DNA of 50,628 nucleotides, taken from contig CAYTIH010000012.1 of assembly GCA_964437825.1 (NCBI GenBank), positions 1-50,628 on the forward strand, in the 5' to 3' direction. The position numbers and the translations under genes are program-made. The notes beneath the pieces were generated by a model. It was not told the DNA's origin. It worked only from the letters and a program-made list of their open reading frames with translations, and did not search any database. Within the stretch, counting starts at the first letter, position 1, and every line of letters starts with the position of its first letter. This document shows positions 16,684-24,954 of the stretch, piece by piece. Origin of the DNA: JBJFCE01 sp964437825 (GTDB taxonomy: Bacteria; Bacillota; Clostridia; Lachnospirales; Lachnospiraceae).

Positions 16684-16730
16684 GAACATACCAATTACGC
16701 AGCATACACAGGATGAAAGGGATATGAAGA

Positions 16731-17621
16731 ATGCCAATCAGCTATGACTATTACCGCATTTTCTATTATGTAGCAAGATACGGAACCGTAACACACGCCT
16801 CCAACATACTTGAGATTAACCAGTCCAATGTCACACGTACAATTCAAAAGCTGGAACAGGAGTTAAAATGCAAGCTGTTTACCCGCTCTAACCGCGGCGT
16901 CAGACTGACACCGGAAGGTAAAAAGCTCTATATTCATGTTGCGAATGCTGTGGAAGAAATTCAGAAGGGAGAAAATGAACTTGCCGTAGATACTGCGCTT
17001 CAATCCGATACAATCACCATCGGAGCCAGCGGCACCGCGCTTCATGCGGCTGTTTTGCCCATACTAACGCATTTTCGGAAACGCAATCCCGATATTCACG
17101 TCAGAATCTCCAATCATCTTACGATACAGGCAATTGAAGCCGTCAAAAACGGTCTGGTGGACTTTGCCGTCGTTGCCACTCATATCAAAACGGAATCCCC
17201 ACTGGTGCAGATCCCCATAATGCCCATTCGGGATATTTTAATCGGAGGCCCTTCCTATTCCTATTTGTCGCAGCAGACACAGCCCCTGCATCTCATTCAG
17301 GAGCATCCTTTGATCTCTCTTCGGAAAGAATCCATGACATACCTGTTTTACAGCCAATTTTTTCGTGATCACGGCTGCATCTATCAGTCCGACATGGAAA
17401 CTACCGCCGCGGAACAGATTCTGTCTATGATCCGCGGTGATCTCGGAATCGGCTTTGTTCCCGAGATTTACGCTAAAGAAGCGCTTGCCAATCGGGAGGT
17501 TGTCCGGATTCCCTTAGAGCAGGAAATGCCGGAGCGCCAAATCTGCCTGATCGAAAACGATAACTACCCGCTAAGCATTGCCGCCAAAGAGTTCAAGCAG
17601 CTGCTGCTTGGATTGCGGTGA
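16731..17621 (+). CDS. LysR-family transcriptional regulator
   Basis: Full-length LysR protein, 296 residues. The N-terminal winged helix-turn-helix ('GTVTHASNILEINQSNVTRT') and 'LFTRSNRGVRLTPEGKKLY' are followed by a periplasmic-binding-like effector domain ('TITIGASGTALHAAVLP' to the end). It is divergent from the PocR/MIP operon across a 223-bp region holding promoters for both and a dyad, so this operon is its most likely target. The ligand is unknown. AAAGGGATATG precedes the start. Confidence 0.9.
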   Translation: MPISYDYYRIFYYVARYGTVTHASNILEINQSNVTRTIQKLEQELKCKLFTRSNRGVRLTPEGKKLYIHVANAVEEIQKGENELAVDTALQSDTITIGASGTALHAAVLPILTHFRKRNPDIHVRISNHLTIQAIEAVKNGLVDFAVVATHIKTESPLVQIPIMPIRDILIGGPSYSYLSQQTQPLHLIQEHPLISLRKESMTYLFYSQFFRDHGCIYQSDMETTAAEQILSMIRGDLGIGFVPEIYAKEALANREVVRIPLEQEMPERQICLIENDNYPLSIAAKEFKQLLLGLR

Positions 17622-17662
17622 ACCGGCTTTCTGCGCCGTCCGCCGTCGGTACCATTTCTCAA

Positions 17663-17932
17663 ATCGAGCAGGAGTCTAACCATTAGTTGATCAGCCGACC
17701 TCTCACACCAACTAACATACCGTTCGGTACTAGGCGGTTCTTTAGTTTTCATATACTGCCAGATAATAGTCAAGCATGGACATATATCCCAGTATTTCTA
17801 CCCTTCGAACTGGGTTCGGTTTAAATTTACCGTTCCTTATTTCCCGGATTAAAGTGTCTTAGCTGTATCCTTCCCGCTGCCAGGGCGGATTGGGGACTTT
17901 CACCCGTTGGCGACGTGCGCCGCAAGGCGCAC
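17663..17932 (-). mobile_element. Group II intron remnant without reverse transcriptase ORF
   Basis: This non-coding stretch between two convergent genes has both ends of a bacterial group II intron on the minus strand. The 5' end begins GTGCG (17932) and is followed by AACGGGTGAAAGTCCC, a typical intron segment. Near the 3' end a domain V-like hairpin can be folded (CCGCCTAG, TACC-GAAC-GGTA, 2-nt bulge TG, TTAGTTGG). Then comes a domain VI-like stem ending CTGCTCGAT (17663). Only about 270 nt remain, far less than an ORF-less intron, so most of domain I and any maturase are gone. It is probably inactive. Flanks 17622-17662 and 17933-17973 show nothing else. Confidence 0.55.
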
Positions 17933-17973
17933 TGAAAGCATCGCCTGCTTTTGGATCCGTAATAGGTTCCGCG

Positions 17974-19188
17974 TTACATTTTTCGGATTCTGTCCACCGC
18001 TTCCACGGTATTTTCATAGCTTCCGAATGCAGTTAATCTGAAATAAGTTTCTCCGCTCGGTCCAAAGCCCGAACCGGGTGTCCCTACCACATTTACGGTT
18101 TCAAGCAGATAATCAAAGAACTCCCAGCTCGTCATATTGCCTGGCGCTTTTAACCAGATATAAGGTGCATTGACGCCGCCGTATACTGTGTAGCCCGCAT
18201 CGGAAAGTCCTTTTTTGATATAAGAAGCGTTCTTCATATAATAAGCCACCTGCTCCCTTGTCTGAGCATCGCCCTCGGATGAATAAACAGCGGCTCCTGC
18301 CTTCTGAACAATGTACGGCGCACCGTTGAACTTGGTCCCGTGGCGTCTTGCCCAAAGGGAATGCAGCATCACATCCCCGCGCTTTAAATCCTTTGGTACA
18401 ACGGTGTATCCGAGACGCAGTCCGGTAAAGCCTGCTTTTTTGGAAAAAGAACGAATCTCAATCGCACAGGTTCTTGCGCCTTCGCACTCATAAATAGAAT
18501 GAGGGATATTGTCCTCAGAAATATATGCTTCATAGGCAGAATCAAAAATAATAACTGCCCCGTTTTTATTGGCATAATCAACCCACTCCTGCAGCCTGTC
18601 CTTTGTCACCGCAGCGCCGGTCGGGTTATTGGGAAAGCACAGATATATGATATCCGGCGTTTCTTTGGGAAGGTCGGCAACAAAGCCGTTTCCCTCGGTG
18701 CAGGGCATGTAGATCACATCGCTCCACTGCTCGGTTTCCTTATCATAGGTTCCCGTTCTGCCTGCCATGACATTGGAGTCCACATATACGGGATAAACCG
18801 GATCGCAGACCGCAATCTTGCAATCCCGTGAAAAGATCTCCTGAATATTGGCGGAATCGCTCTTAGCTCCGTCGGATACAAAGATTTCATCGGCGCTGAT
18901 CTCACAGCCCCTTGCCTTAAAATCCTTCTCTGCAATGATATCTCTCAGGAATGCATAGCCCAAGTCCGGTGCATAACCCTTAAAGGTTTCTGCGCTTGCC
19001 ATCTCATCCACTGCACTGTGCAGCGCCTGAATGACTGCCGGTGCAAGCGGCTGTGTAACGTCGCCGATTCCGAGTCGGATGATTTTTTTGTCCGGATGGG
19101 CCTGTGTATATGAATTCACTTTTTTTGCAATTGTGGAAAATAAGTAGCTGCCTGGTAATTTCAGATAATCATCATTTACTTTGAACAT
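17974..19188 (-). CDS. dapL: LL-diaminopimelate aminotransferase
   Basis: PLP-dependent enzyme converting tetrahydrodipicolinate directly to LL-diaminopimelate, the precursor of peptidoglycan and lysine. 404 residues with the family hallmarks 'RLGIGDVTQPLAPAVIQA', 'FVSDGAKSDSANIQ', 'CFPNNPTGAAVTKD' and the PLP-lysine motif 'RSFSKKAGFTGLRLGYTV'. It is directly downstream of dapF (39 bp), the next enzyme of the pathway, so both are likely one operon. The dapL route bypasses succinylated or acetylated intermediates and is common in Clostridia. Confidence 0.96.
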   Translation of the reverse strand: MFKVNDDYLKLPGSYLFSTIAKKVNSYTQAHPDKKIIRLGIGDVTQPLAPAVIQALHSAVDEMASAETFKGYAPDLGYAFLRDIIAEKDFKARGCEISADEIFVSDGAKSDSANIQEIFSRDCKIAVCDPVYPVYVDSNVMAGRTGTYDKETEQWSDVIYMPCTEGNGFVADLPKETPDIIYLCFPNNPTGAAVTKDRLQEWVDYANKNGAVIIFDSAYEAYISEDNIPHSIYECEGARTCAIEIRSFSKKAGFTGLRLGYTVVPKDLKRGDVMLHSLWARRHGTKFNGAPYIVQKAGAAVYSSEGDAQTREQVAYYMKNASYIKKGLSDAGYTVYGGVNAPYIWLKAPGNMTSWEFFDYLLETVNVVGTPGSGFGPSGETYFRLTAFGSYENTVEAVDRIRKM

Positions 19189-19227
19189 TTTCTCTCACCT
19201 TTCTGTATTCATTTTTTCCGCCATACC

Positions 19228-20136
19228 TTAGCGTTCCTGAATTTCCCCTTTGAAAACCGTGTCGGCGGGTCCCGTCAGGTACATTTCCTCCTGCTCGCTA
19301 TCCCACTCCACATAAAGAGTACCACCTAACAGTGTAACAGTAACTGCGTTTTTCGTCAAACCGTTTATGATACAGGCGGCCGCGGCTGCGCAGCTTCCGG
19401 TGCCGCAGCTGTAAGTCTCCCCGCTTCCGCGTTCCCATACTCTCATACAGATATTATGCGCATCCACCGGATAGACGAATTCCACATTGGTACGCTCCGG
19501 AAATATATCGGCTCTTTCGATCAGGGAACCTTCCGCCGGCAAATCATAGGGAATCCTTGAAAGCAGATCCCGTATCTGAATCAGCGGCTCACCCGGAATC
19601 CGTATGTCTTTCAGTTCCTCTTTTTCCGGTATGATCACCGCATGCGGATTTCCCATGGAAACACAGGTCATGTGATATTCCCTGCCTTCAAACTCCACTT
19701 TTTCACCGATCAGCTTGCTCTTTGGAAAAATTACCGGAATTTTTTTGCATAAAAATTCCGGTTTTCCCATATTGACTCGAACAGTCGATACGCTGTCCGG
19801 ATAAAGCCAAACGGTTCTGGTAACTCCTCCGCTGGCGATGCGAAGCTCCTTTTTACCGGTCATTCCCTGTTCGTAGACATATCGTCCCACACACAGGATG
19901 CCGTTTCCGCACATGCCCGCCCTGCTGCCGTCAGCATTATACACCTCCATTTCGAAATCCGCATTCAGACCGTCCATACTATGTATCAAGATGACGCCGT
20001 CCGCACCTATGCCGAAATGTCTGTCACAGACTTTTCTTACAAACCGGGCTCTATCCTCCCCTGTCATCCCGGACATTTCCTCTCCTCTGATATAAATATA
20101 ATCGTTACCACATCCCTGCATCTTTACAAATTGCAT
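19228..20136 (-). CDS. dapF: Diaminopimelate epimerase
   Basis: Interconverts LL- and meso-diaminopimelate. The start is the ATG at 20136 (MQFVKMQGCGNDYIYI); the frame is open further upstream but lacks a start with a ribosome site. The two catalytic Cys are present: 'AGMCGNGILC' and 'YSCGTGSCAAAAACI'. 302 residues, a normal size. It lies upstream of dapL on the same strand. The leader contains a palindrome (20152-20173) next to the ribosome site. Confidence 0.96.
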   Translation of the reverse strand: MQFVKMQGCGNDYIYIRGEEMSGMTGEDRARFVRKVCDRHFGIGADGVILIHSMDGLNADFEMEVYNADGSRAGMCGNGILCVGRYVYEQGMTGKKELRIASGGVTRTVWLYPDSVSTVRVNMGKPEFLCKKIPVIFPKSKLIGEKVEFEGREYHMTCVSMGNPHAVIIPEKEELKDIRIPGEPLIQIRDLLSRIPYDLPAEGSLIERADIFPERTNVEFVYPVDAHNICMRVWERGSGETYSCGTGSCAAAAACIINGLTKNAVTVTLLGGTLYVEWDSEQEEMYLTGPADTVFKGEIQER

Positions 20137-20151
20137 AATAAAAACTCCCGG

Positions 20152-20173
20152 ATACACTATATTATTAGTGTAT
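20152..20173. promoter_or_regulatory. Palindrome just upstream of dapF
   Basis: ATACACTA and TAGTGTAT form an inverted repeat about 16 nt before the dapF start. It may be an operator or an RNA hairpin close to the ribosome site. No known lysine riboswitch sequence is present. Confidence 0.4.
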
Positions 20174-20191
20174 TCGGAAGTTTGCGTTTCG

Positions 20192-20442
20192 TTAACGGTT
20201 CCCGCCGTCGCAGCCATGGATCAAAGCCCTGCCGCAATTCCTGTCAGCTATGCATTGCCAGATCCTTAAGAAAGGAAATGGCGTATCCAATATCTCATCG
20301 TTAAATTCATAGGCCTGCGTATGAAGCCCCGGCCAGTGCTCTCCTGCTCCAATCCCCGCAAAGAAGCTTTTTGCCGTTTTGGAATACCAGCCAAAATTCT
20401 CGGACCAGCGCATGGGCGCTTCCAGTCCCTGCAAACCCGGAT
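20192..20442 (-). pseudogene. C-terminal remnant of an M20-family amidohydrolase
   Basis: About 70 codons matching the extreme C-terminus of M20D-type amidohydrolases: 'APMRWSENFGWYSKTAKSFF', 'GIGAGEHWPGLHTQAYEF', 'NDEIL'. The catalytic metal-binding parts are absent. It starts immediately behind the stop of the large REC-GGDEF-EAL gene, so a deletion probably removed the rest. No start with a ribosome site is visible. Confidence 0.75.
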
Positions 20443-23400
20443 CTACGGAAACATCACTGTTTTTCCTCCGCCGCCTTCTTTTGCTTTTTTCAAAGCCTGC
20501 TTTGCCCTCTCATAAACCTGTGCAAAAGACGTATCCTCCTTGTCCGTAACGGAAACTCCGATGGAAACAGATAATGAGGAAGTGATTCCGTCCACAGAAG
20601 CATTTTTCACTTTATCACACAGCTGATTACATTTGTTCACTACCATTTCTCTGGAAGGAACCGCCGTCATAAATACGCAGAATTGATCCCCCTCCAAACG
20701 GGCCATAATGTCATTCGAACGGAAATACCTGCGGAGTATTTCACCGACCCTCTGAAGGGCACGGTCCCCGCCTCCGCTTCCATACTGTGTATTCACGGAT
20801 CGGAACCGATTGATATCAATCAGCATAAACGCATGCATTCTGTCCGACTCGGAATCCAGCAGCTCGTTGATAATATTTTCCGCACTCTCTCTGTTATAAA
20901 GTCCCGTCAGCTCATCAATCTGCCCTCGCTGAAGCTCTTTATTATACTGCTTAAGGATTTCTTTGAAACGCATCTGGGATTCCAGTACATTATCCACCCT
21001 GCGTACAACAATTTCCGAAACAAACGGCTTGGTAATATAGTCATTGGCTCCAAGCGCAAGCGTGTTGATCTGCTGTTCGGGCGAATCATCGGAGGTAATA
21101 ATGATGACAGGGATACCGGCAAGCTCCCCGTGCTTCCTCCTGTATTCCAAAAACTGGGTTCCGTTCATAACCGGCATCATCATATCCAGCAGAATCAGAT
21201 CCACATGATTTCCCATCTCAGTCAGCTTATCAAGCGCCTGCAATCCGTTTTCCGCCATAATCAGTTCGTATTTGTCCTCGAAAATATCATACAAAAGATC
21301 CCGGTTAAATTCCACATCATCCACAATCAGGATCCGGTTTGTCTTTTTCTTGCCGCTTGCCAGCACGGAGCGGTACTTTTGCAGCTCCTGATCCAACTCC
21401 TTCTGCTCCGTGATATCAAAGAAGCTGCATACAAGCACATGACGGCTTCCTACCTGATTCACATATTTCATTTTTACGTGAACCCACATATCCTTGCCGT
21501 TCATACAGGTTCTGATACATTCCATCTCGCCCACATCCGCAGTGTTAATAACCTCCTGCATCGTCTGCATTAAAGGCTTTCTGAATTCCTCCTTCAGCGA
21601 AAGAATCGGATTTTTGGAAAACGTCGCCATATCCTCATAGCCGAATAATTCATAAAACGCATTATTGACGCGTACCCGCTCCATACAATCCGGTTTTCCG
21701 TCCTCGATCTCATAAACGCCGACAGCCTGAAGCACGCTGGAAAACAGCTGATCCATCTCCGGCGTAATCTCCCACAATTTATCCGCATAGAAATTGTCAT
21801 TCTTTTCGGGGATAAAAACCTCATCCTTCTGCACCAGAATCTCATACTGTTCCGTAGGCATGGGCTTTGCAAAATAATATCCCTGCACATATTCGCAGCC
21901 GATTTCCCTGAGAAATTTTACCTGCTCGAGTTTTTCCACGCCCTCTGCAACAACCGGAATATTCAGCCATTTCGCCATACGCACCACGGAAGAAATAATG
22001 CTTTCGCCCCTGCCAGGCCTCTTTCCGCCTGTCATAAAGCCCATATCAATCTTCAGGATATCCACATCCAGATCCTTCAGAATATTCAAAGAAGAATATC
22101 CGCTTCCGAAATCATCCATCAGTATCGTAAAGCCTCTCCGATGCAGCTTATCCATGGTCTCCTGAATCATAGCCTGATTATCCGTATATGCGCTCTCCGT
22201 CAGCTCCAGCTGCAGCAGCTCATTCGGAATTCCATATTTTGCCGTGAGTCCGCAGATCAGCTCCGCCAGTCTCGGATTATAGGTGTTAATTCTGGATAGA
22301 TTCACGGAAATGGGACAGGGATTCAGTCCCTGGGCAATCCATTTTTGCAAAAGAGCGCATACCTTTTCCCATACATAATAATCCAGCCGTTCAATAAAGC
22401 CGTTTCGTTCAAAAACCGGAATAAAGAATCCCGGAGAGATCATCCCTTCTTCCGGATGATTCCACCGGATCAGCGCTTCAGCACCCTCCGGCTTATTTGT
22501 TTTCAGATTGTATTTCGGCTGCAAATATACCACGAACTGTTCTTCTTCCAGCGCATCCGCCATTTCGTTGACGATCTTCTGCTCATGCTCCAGCGCTTTT
22601 CCCATATCCACAGTGTAAAAAGCATAATTATTGATGAATTTTCCTTTAATCTGCTTCGCCGCAAGCCTTGCATGATCCAGCATGGCTTCGGCGGAAACAT
22701 TCCTGTCCTCAACCAGATAAACGCCAAAGCTCAGCACAATATGAAAATTAATATTAAACCGGCTGATCTTTTGATTTGCACCATTGACCGCCGTAACAAT
22801 ATCTTCCTTCTTCTGATAGTTCATACAAAAAGCGAATTCGTCCGCTTCCATACGTCCGCAGGTAAAAAATCTGCAGCTTTCCCCCTGCTGCTTCATCCAT
22901 CCGGCCACCTTTTTTAACAGCTGGTCCCCCTCCGGCGTTCCGTAATAGGAATTCAAAACAGAAAAACGGTTGATATCAAACCTTACCAAGGCAAAGTTCT
23001 CCTGTTCATTCTCCCTGACCATATTTACGGTTTCACGTAAAAAGGTGCTTTTATTATAAAGTCCCGTCAGCGCATCATATTCCGCATCATATTTCAGCCG
23101 CTTCAGCACGGCCATCTGACTTCTGCTGATTGCATTCTTCAAACGGAATTTGATAATATCCGCATCATACGGCTTTGAAATAAAATCCCATGCTCCCAGC
23201 TGCAGTGCTTTCTTCTCATTTTCTCTGTCACCGTTTCCGGTAGATACGATCACCGGTATATTCTGATATTTCTCCCGATCCCCCATCTTTTCCAGAAACT
23301 CATATCCGCTCATGACGGGCATGATCAGATCCAGCATAATCCCCGCAATCTTTCCCTGCTTTCCTTCCAGCACCTCAAACGCTTCCTTTCCGTTTGCGGC

Positions 23401-23508
23401 CTCTATCACCTCATAATCTCTGGAAAGTATATTCTCAAGAATCTTTCTGTTAAGCTGATCATCATCCACAACTATAATTGTCTTTTTCATATCCATATCC
23501 AATACCAA
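20443..23508 (-). CDS. Cytoplasmic REC-GGDEF-EAL-PAS-REC-GGDEF cyclic-di-GMP protein
   Basis: 1021 residues with, in order: receiver 1 (about 8-125, Asp in 'MLDLIMPVMSG'), GGDEF 1 (about 145-305), EAL (about 325-565), PAS-like region (about 585-720), receiver 2 (about 745-865, 'LLDMMMPVMNG') and GGDEF 2 (about 885-1015). The EAL domain keeps all key residues (EALIRW, SVNLSR, LELTES, MDDFGSGYSSL, KIDMGF, EGVE), so phosphodiesterase activity is likely. Both cyclase motifs are altered: EADEF and EGDQF. No transmembrane segments. The start may be TTG at 23508 (AAGGGGA upstream) or an ATG at 23490-23496. No kinase is nearby. Confidence 0.88.
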   Translation of the reverse strand: MVLDMDMKKTIIVVDDDQLNRKILENILSRDYEVIEAANGKEAFEVLEGKQGKIAGIMLDLIMPVMSGYEFLEKMGDREKYQNIPVIVSTGNGDRENEKKALQLGAWDFISKPYDADIIKFRLKNAISRSQMAVLKRLKYDAEYDALTGLYNKSTFLRETVNMVRENEQENFALVRFDINRFSVLNSYYGTPEGDQLLKKVAGWMKQQGESCRFFTCGRMEADEFAFCMNYQKKEDIVTAVNGANQKISRFNINFHIVLSFGVYLVEDRNVSAEAMLDHARLAAKQIKGKFINNYAFYTVDMGKALEHEQKIVNEMADALEEEQFVVYLQPKYNLKTNKPEGAEALIRWNHPEEGMISPGFFIPVFERNGFIERLDYYVWEKVCALLQKWIAQGLNPCPISVNLSRINTYNPRLAELICGLTAKYGIPNELLQLELTESAYTDNQAMIQETMDKLHRRGFTILMDDFGSGYSSLNILKDLDVDILKIDMGFMTGGKRPGRGESIISSVVRMAKWLNIPVVAEGVEKLEQVKFLREIGCEYVQGYYFAKPMPTEQYEILVQKDEVFIPEKNDNFYADKLWEITPEMDQLFSSVLQAVGVYEIEDGKPDCMERVRVNNAFYELFGYEDMATFSKNPILSLKEEFRKPLMQTMQEVINTADVGEMECIRTCMNGKDMWVHVKMKYVNQVGSRHVLVCSFFDITEQKELDQELQKYRSVLASGKKKTNRILIVDDVEFNRDLLYDIFEDKYELIMAENGLQALDKLTEMGNHVDLILLDMMMPVMNGTQFLEYRRKHGELAGIPVIIITSDDSPEQQINTLALGANDYITKPFVSEIVVRRVDNVLESQMRFKEILKQYNKELQRGQIDELTGLYNRESAENIINELLDSESDRMHAFMLIDINRFRSVNTQYGSGGGDRALQRVGEILRRYFRSNDIMARLEGDQFCVFMTAVPSREMVVNKCNQLCDKVKNASVDGITSSLSVSIGVSVTDKEDTSFAQVYERAKQALKKAKEGGGGKTVMFP

Positions 23509-23816
23509 TCTTTCCCCTTAACATATGAAACAGCTTTTCCGCTAAAAAGCAAAAAAAATATGTTTTTATTATAATCCGTTTGGCATATACTGGCAACCAT
23601 GATTTTCTTTTCAACTTCTCCGCAGAAAACCGCCAAAAGATTCTCATTGAAATATGGCTGTGGTTATAGTATCATGTCTTACGACATGATATGGTCGTAT
23701 GGCCATTCTGTGGTTATATTTGCGAAGCAAATATAATACATGTCTTACGATACGTTCAAATGGCTGTCTTCGGGAAAAATCGCTCCGCGGTCATTACGAA
23801 GAGAAAGGAACATCAA
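23509..23816. other. Gene-free region with two palindromes upstream of mscL
   Basis: No gene is seen. Two perfect inverted repeats occur: ATCATGTC-ttac-GACATGAT (23671-23690) and TATATTTGC-gaa-GCAAATATA (23715-23735). The phrases CTGTGGTTATA and CATGTCTTACGA each occur twice within 100 bp, which suggests a local duplication. The ribosome site GAGAAAGGAA precedes mscL. Confidence 0.6.
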
Positions 23817-24203
23817 ATGAAAAAATTTATCAGCGAATTTAAGGAATTTATTGCAAGAGGAAATGTTATGGCCATGGCTGTCGGTATTATCATCGGCGGT
23901 GCATTTACAGCGATTACAACTTCACTGGTCAATGATATCATTACTCCGCTGCTTGGCATCATCATCGGCGGCATCGACTTTTCCGGCATCAGCGTTACGA
24001 TCGGAAGCGCTCAGGTTATGTTCGGAAATTTCATTCAGGCCGTCATCAATTTTCTGTTGACTGCTTTAGTCATTTTTATTATGATGAAAGCCTTTAACAA
24101 ATTTCAGCGCAAAAAAGAAGATGCACAGGAAAAAACCCCCGATCCCACCGCGGAAGAAAAGCTCCTGACGGAAATCCGCGATCTGTTAAAAGAGCGGAAA
24201 TAA
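23817..24203 (+). CDS. mscL: Large-conductance mechanosensitive channel
   Basis: Homopentameric membrane channel that opens under extreme turgor to release solutes. 128 residues from the ATG at 23817 (AAAGGAA upstream), matching the family from the first residue: 'MKKFISEFKEFIARGNVMAM', glycine-rich TM1 'AVGIIIGGAFTAITTSLVND', TM2 'FLLTALVIFIMMKAFNKF', and a C-terminal helical bundle ending 'LLTEIRDLLKERK'. The periplasmic loop is short. Single gene with a terminator downstream. Confidence 0.96.
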   Translation: MKKFISEFKEFIARGNVMAMAVGIIIGGAFTAITTSLVNDIITPLLGIIIGGIDFSGISVTIGSAQVMFGNFIQAVINFLLTALVIFIMMKAFNKFQRKKEDAQEKTPDPTAEEKLLTEIRDLLKERK

Positions 24204-24273
24204 TCCCTTTTCGCTTCGGATTACCCAAAGCCGCTCTTTCGTATTTTCATGTGCGGCCAAAAAGTTCGTCAAA

Positions 24274-24310
24274 GCCTGCACATATGTCAGAAGAAGACAT
24301 ATGTGCAGGC
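24274..24310. terminator. Hairpin between mscL and the ANTAR gene
   Basis: A 15-bp perfect stem GCCTGCACATATGTC / GACATATGTGCAGGC with a 7-nt loop, followed by CGTTTT on the plus strand. It lies between convergent genes and probably terminates at least mscL transcription. Confidence 0.75.
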
Positions 24311-24338
24311 CGTTTTCATTCCCGAGCTTATTGTTCGT

Positions 24339-24893
24339 CTACATCCTCATTACGGACAGTACCATCTGAGCCGTTTCCACCATATTCGTACTGCTGTCCA
24401 TACTGCATTTCTGAATATAATGATGCGCCTCTTCCTCGGTCATATGATTTCTCTCCATCAGCAGCTTCTTTGCTTCATTTATCAGCGCCCTCTGCTCCTC
24501 ATTTCTCTCCTTTGGCTTCTCCTTCTGTTTCTTTCGTTTTCGCAGAATCCCCTGTTCCATCATTCCGACTGTATCAATCAGATTGTGAACCTTCAGAGGC
24601 ATAGCCAAACGAACCAAATGGGAACCATGTTCCGCAGAAAGGATGCTTTCCGACGCCATGAGCAGCATCTCAAATCCCGGCGGCATGCAGTCTCTGATAT
24701 CGGAATATATCATATCAACCATTTTGTATCCGCTGATTACAATTCCGTCATCAAAGCCATCGAACATACTGACTGCCTTCGCTCCGCTGTTGCAGGCAAA
24801 GACATTCTCGTAACCGCTTCGCAACAGAATACTCCTGATACTGTTTGCATCCTGAAGCTTCGGAAATACAACGATAATATTTACCACATACAC
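24339..24893 (-). CDS. ANTAR-domain response regulator, RNA-binding antiterminator type
   Basis: 184 residues. The N-terminal receiver-like domain ('NIIVVFPKLQDANSIRSILL') is degenerate: the usual phospho-acceptor region reads 'DGFDDGIVISGYK'. The C-terminal ANTAR domain ('INEAKKLLMERNHMTEEEAH', 'MVETAQMVLSVM') is of the type that binds paired RNA hairpins and prevents termination. It follows glnA by 61 bp on the same strand, with AGGAGGTGTGTATG at its start. In Clostridia such proteins often control glutamine synthetase or other nitrogen genes, so glnA is the natural target. Confidence 0.88.
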   Translation of the reverse strand: MYVVNIIVVFPKLQDANSIRSILLRSGYENVFACNSGAKAVSMFDGFDDGIVISGYKMVDMIYSDIRDCMPPGFEMLLMASESILSAEHGSHLVRLAMPLKVHNLIDTVGMMEQGILRKRKKQKEKPKERNEEQRALINEAKKLLMERNHMTEEEAHHYIQKCSMDSSTNMVETAQMVLSVMRM

Positions 24894-24954
24894 ACCTCCT
24901 GTCTGTTTGGTTTACATAACCTTGTCCTGTAACCGAACTTTCCAGCAGGTATCT

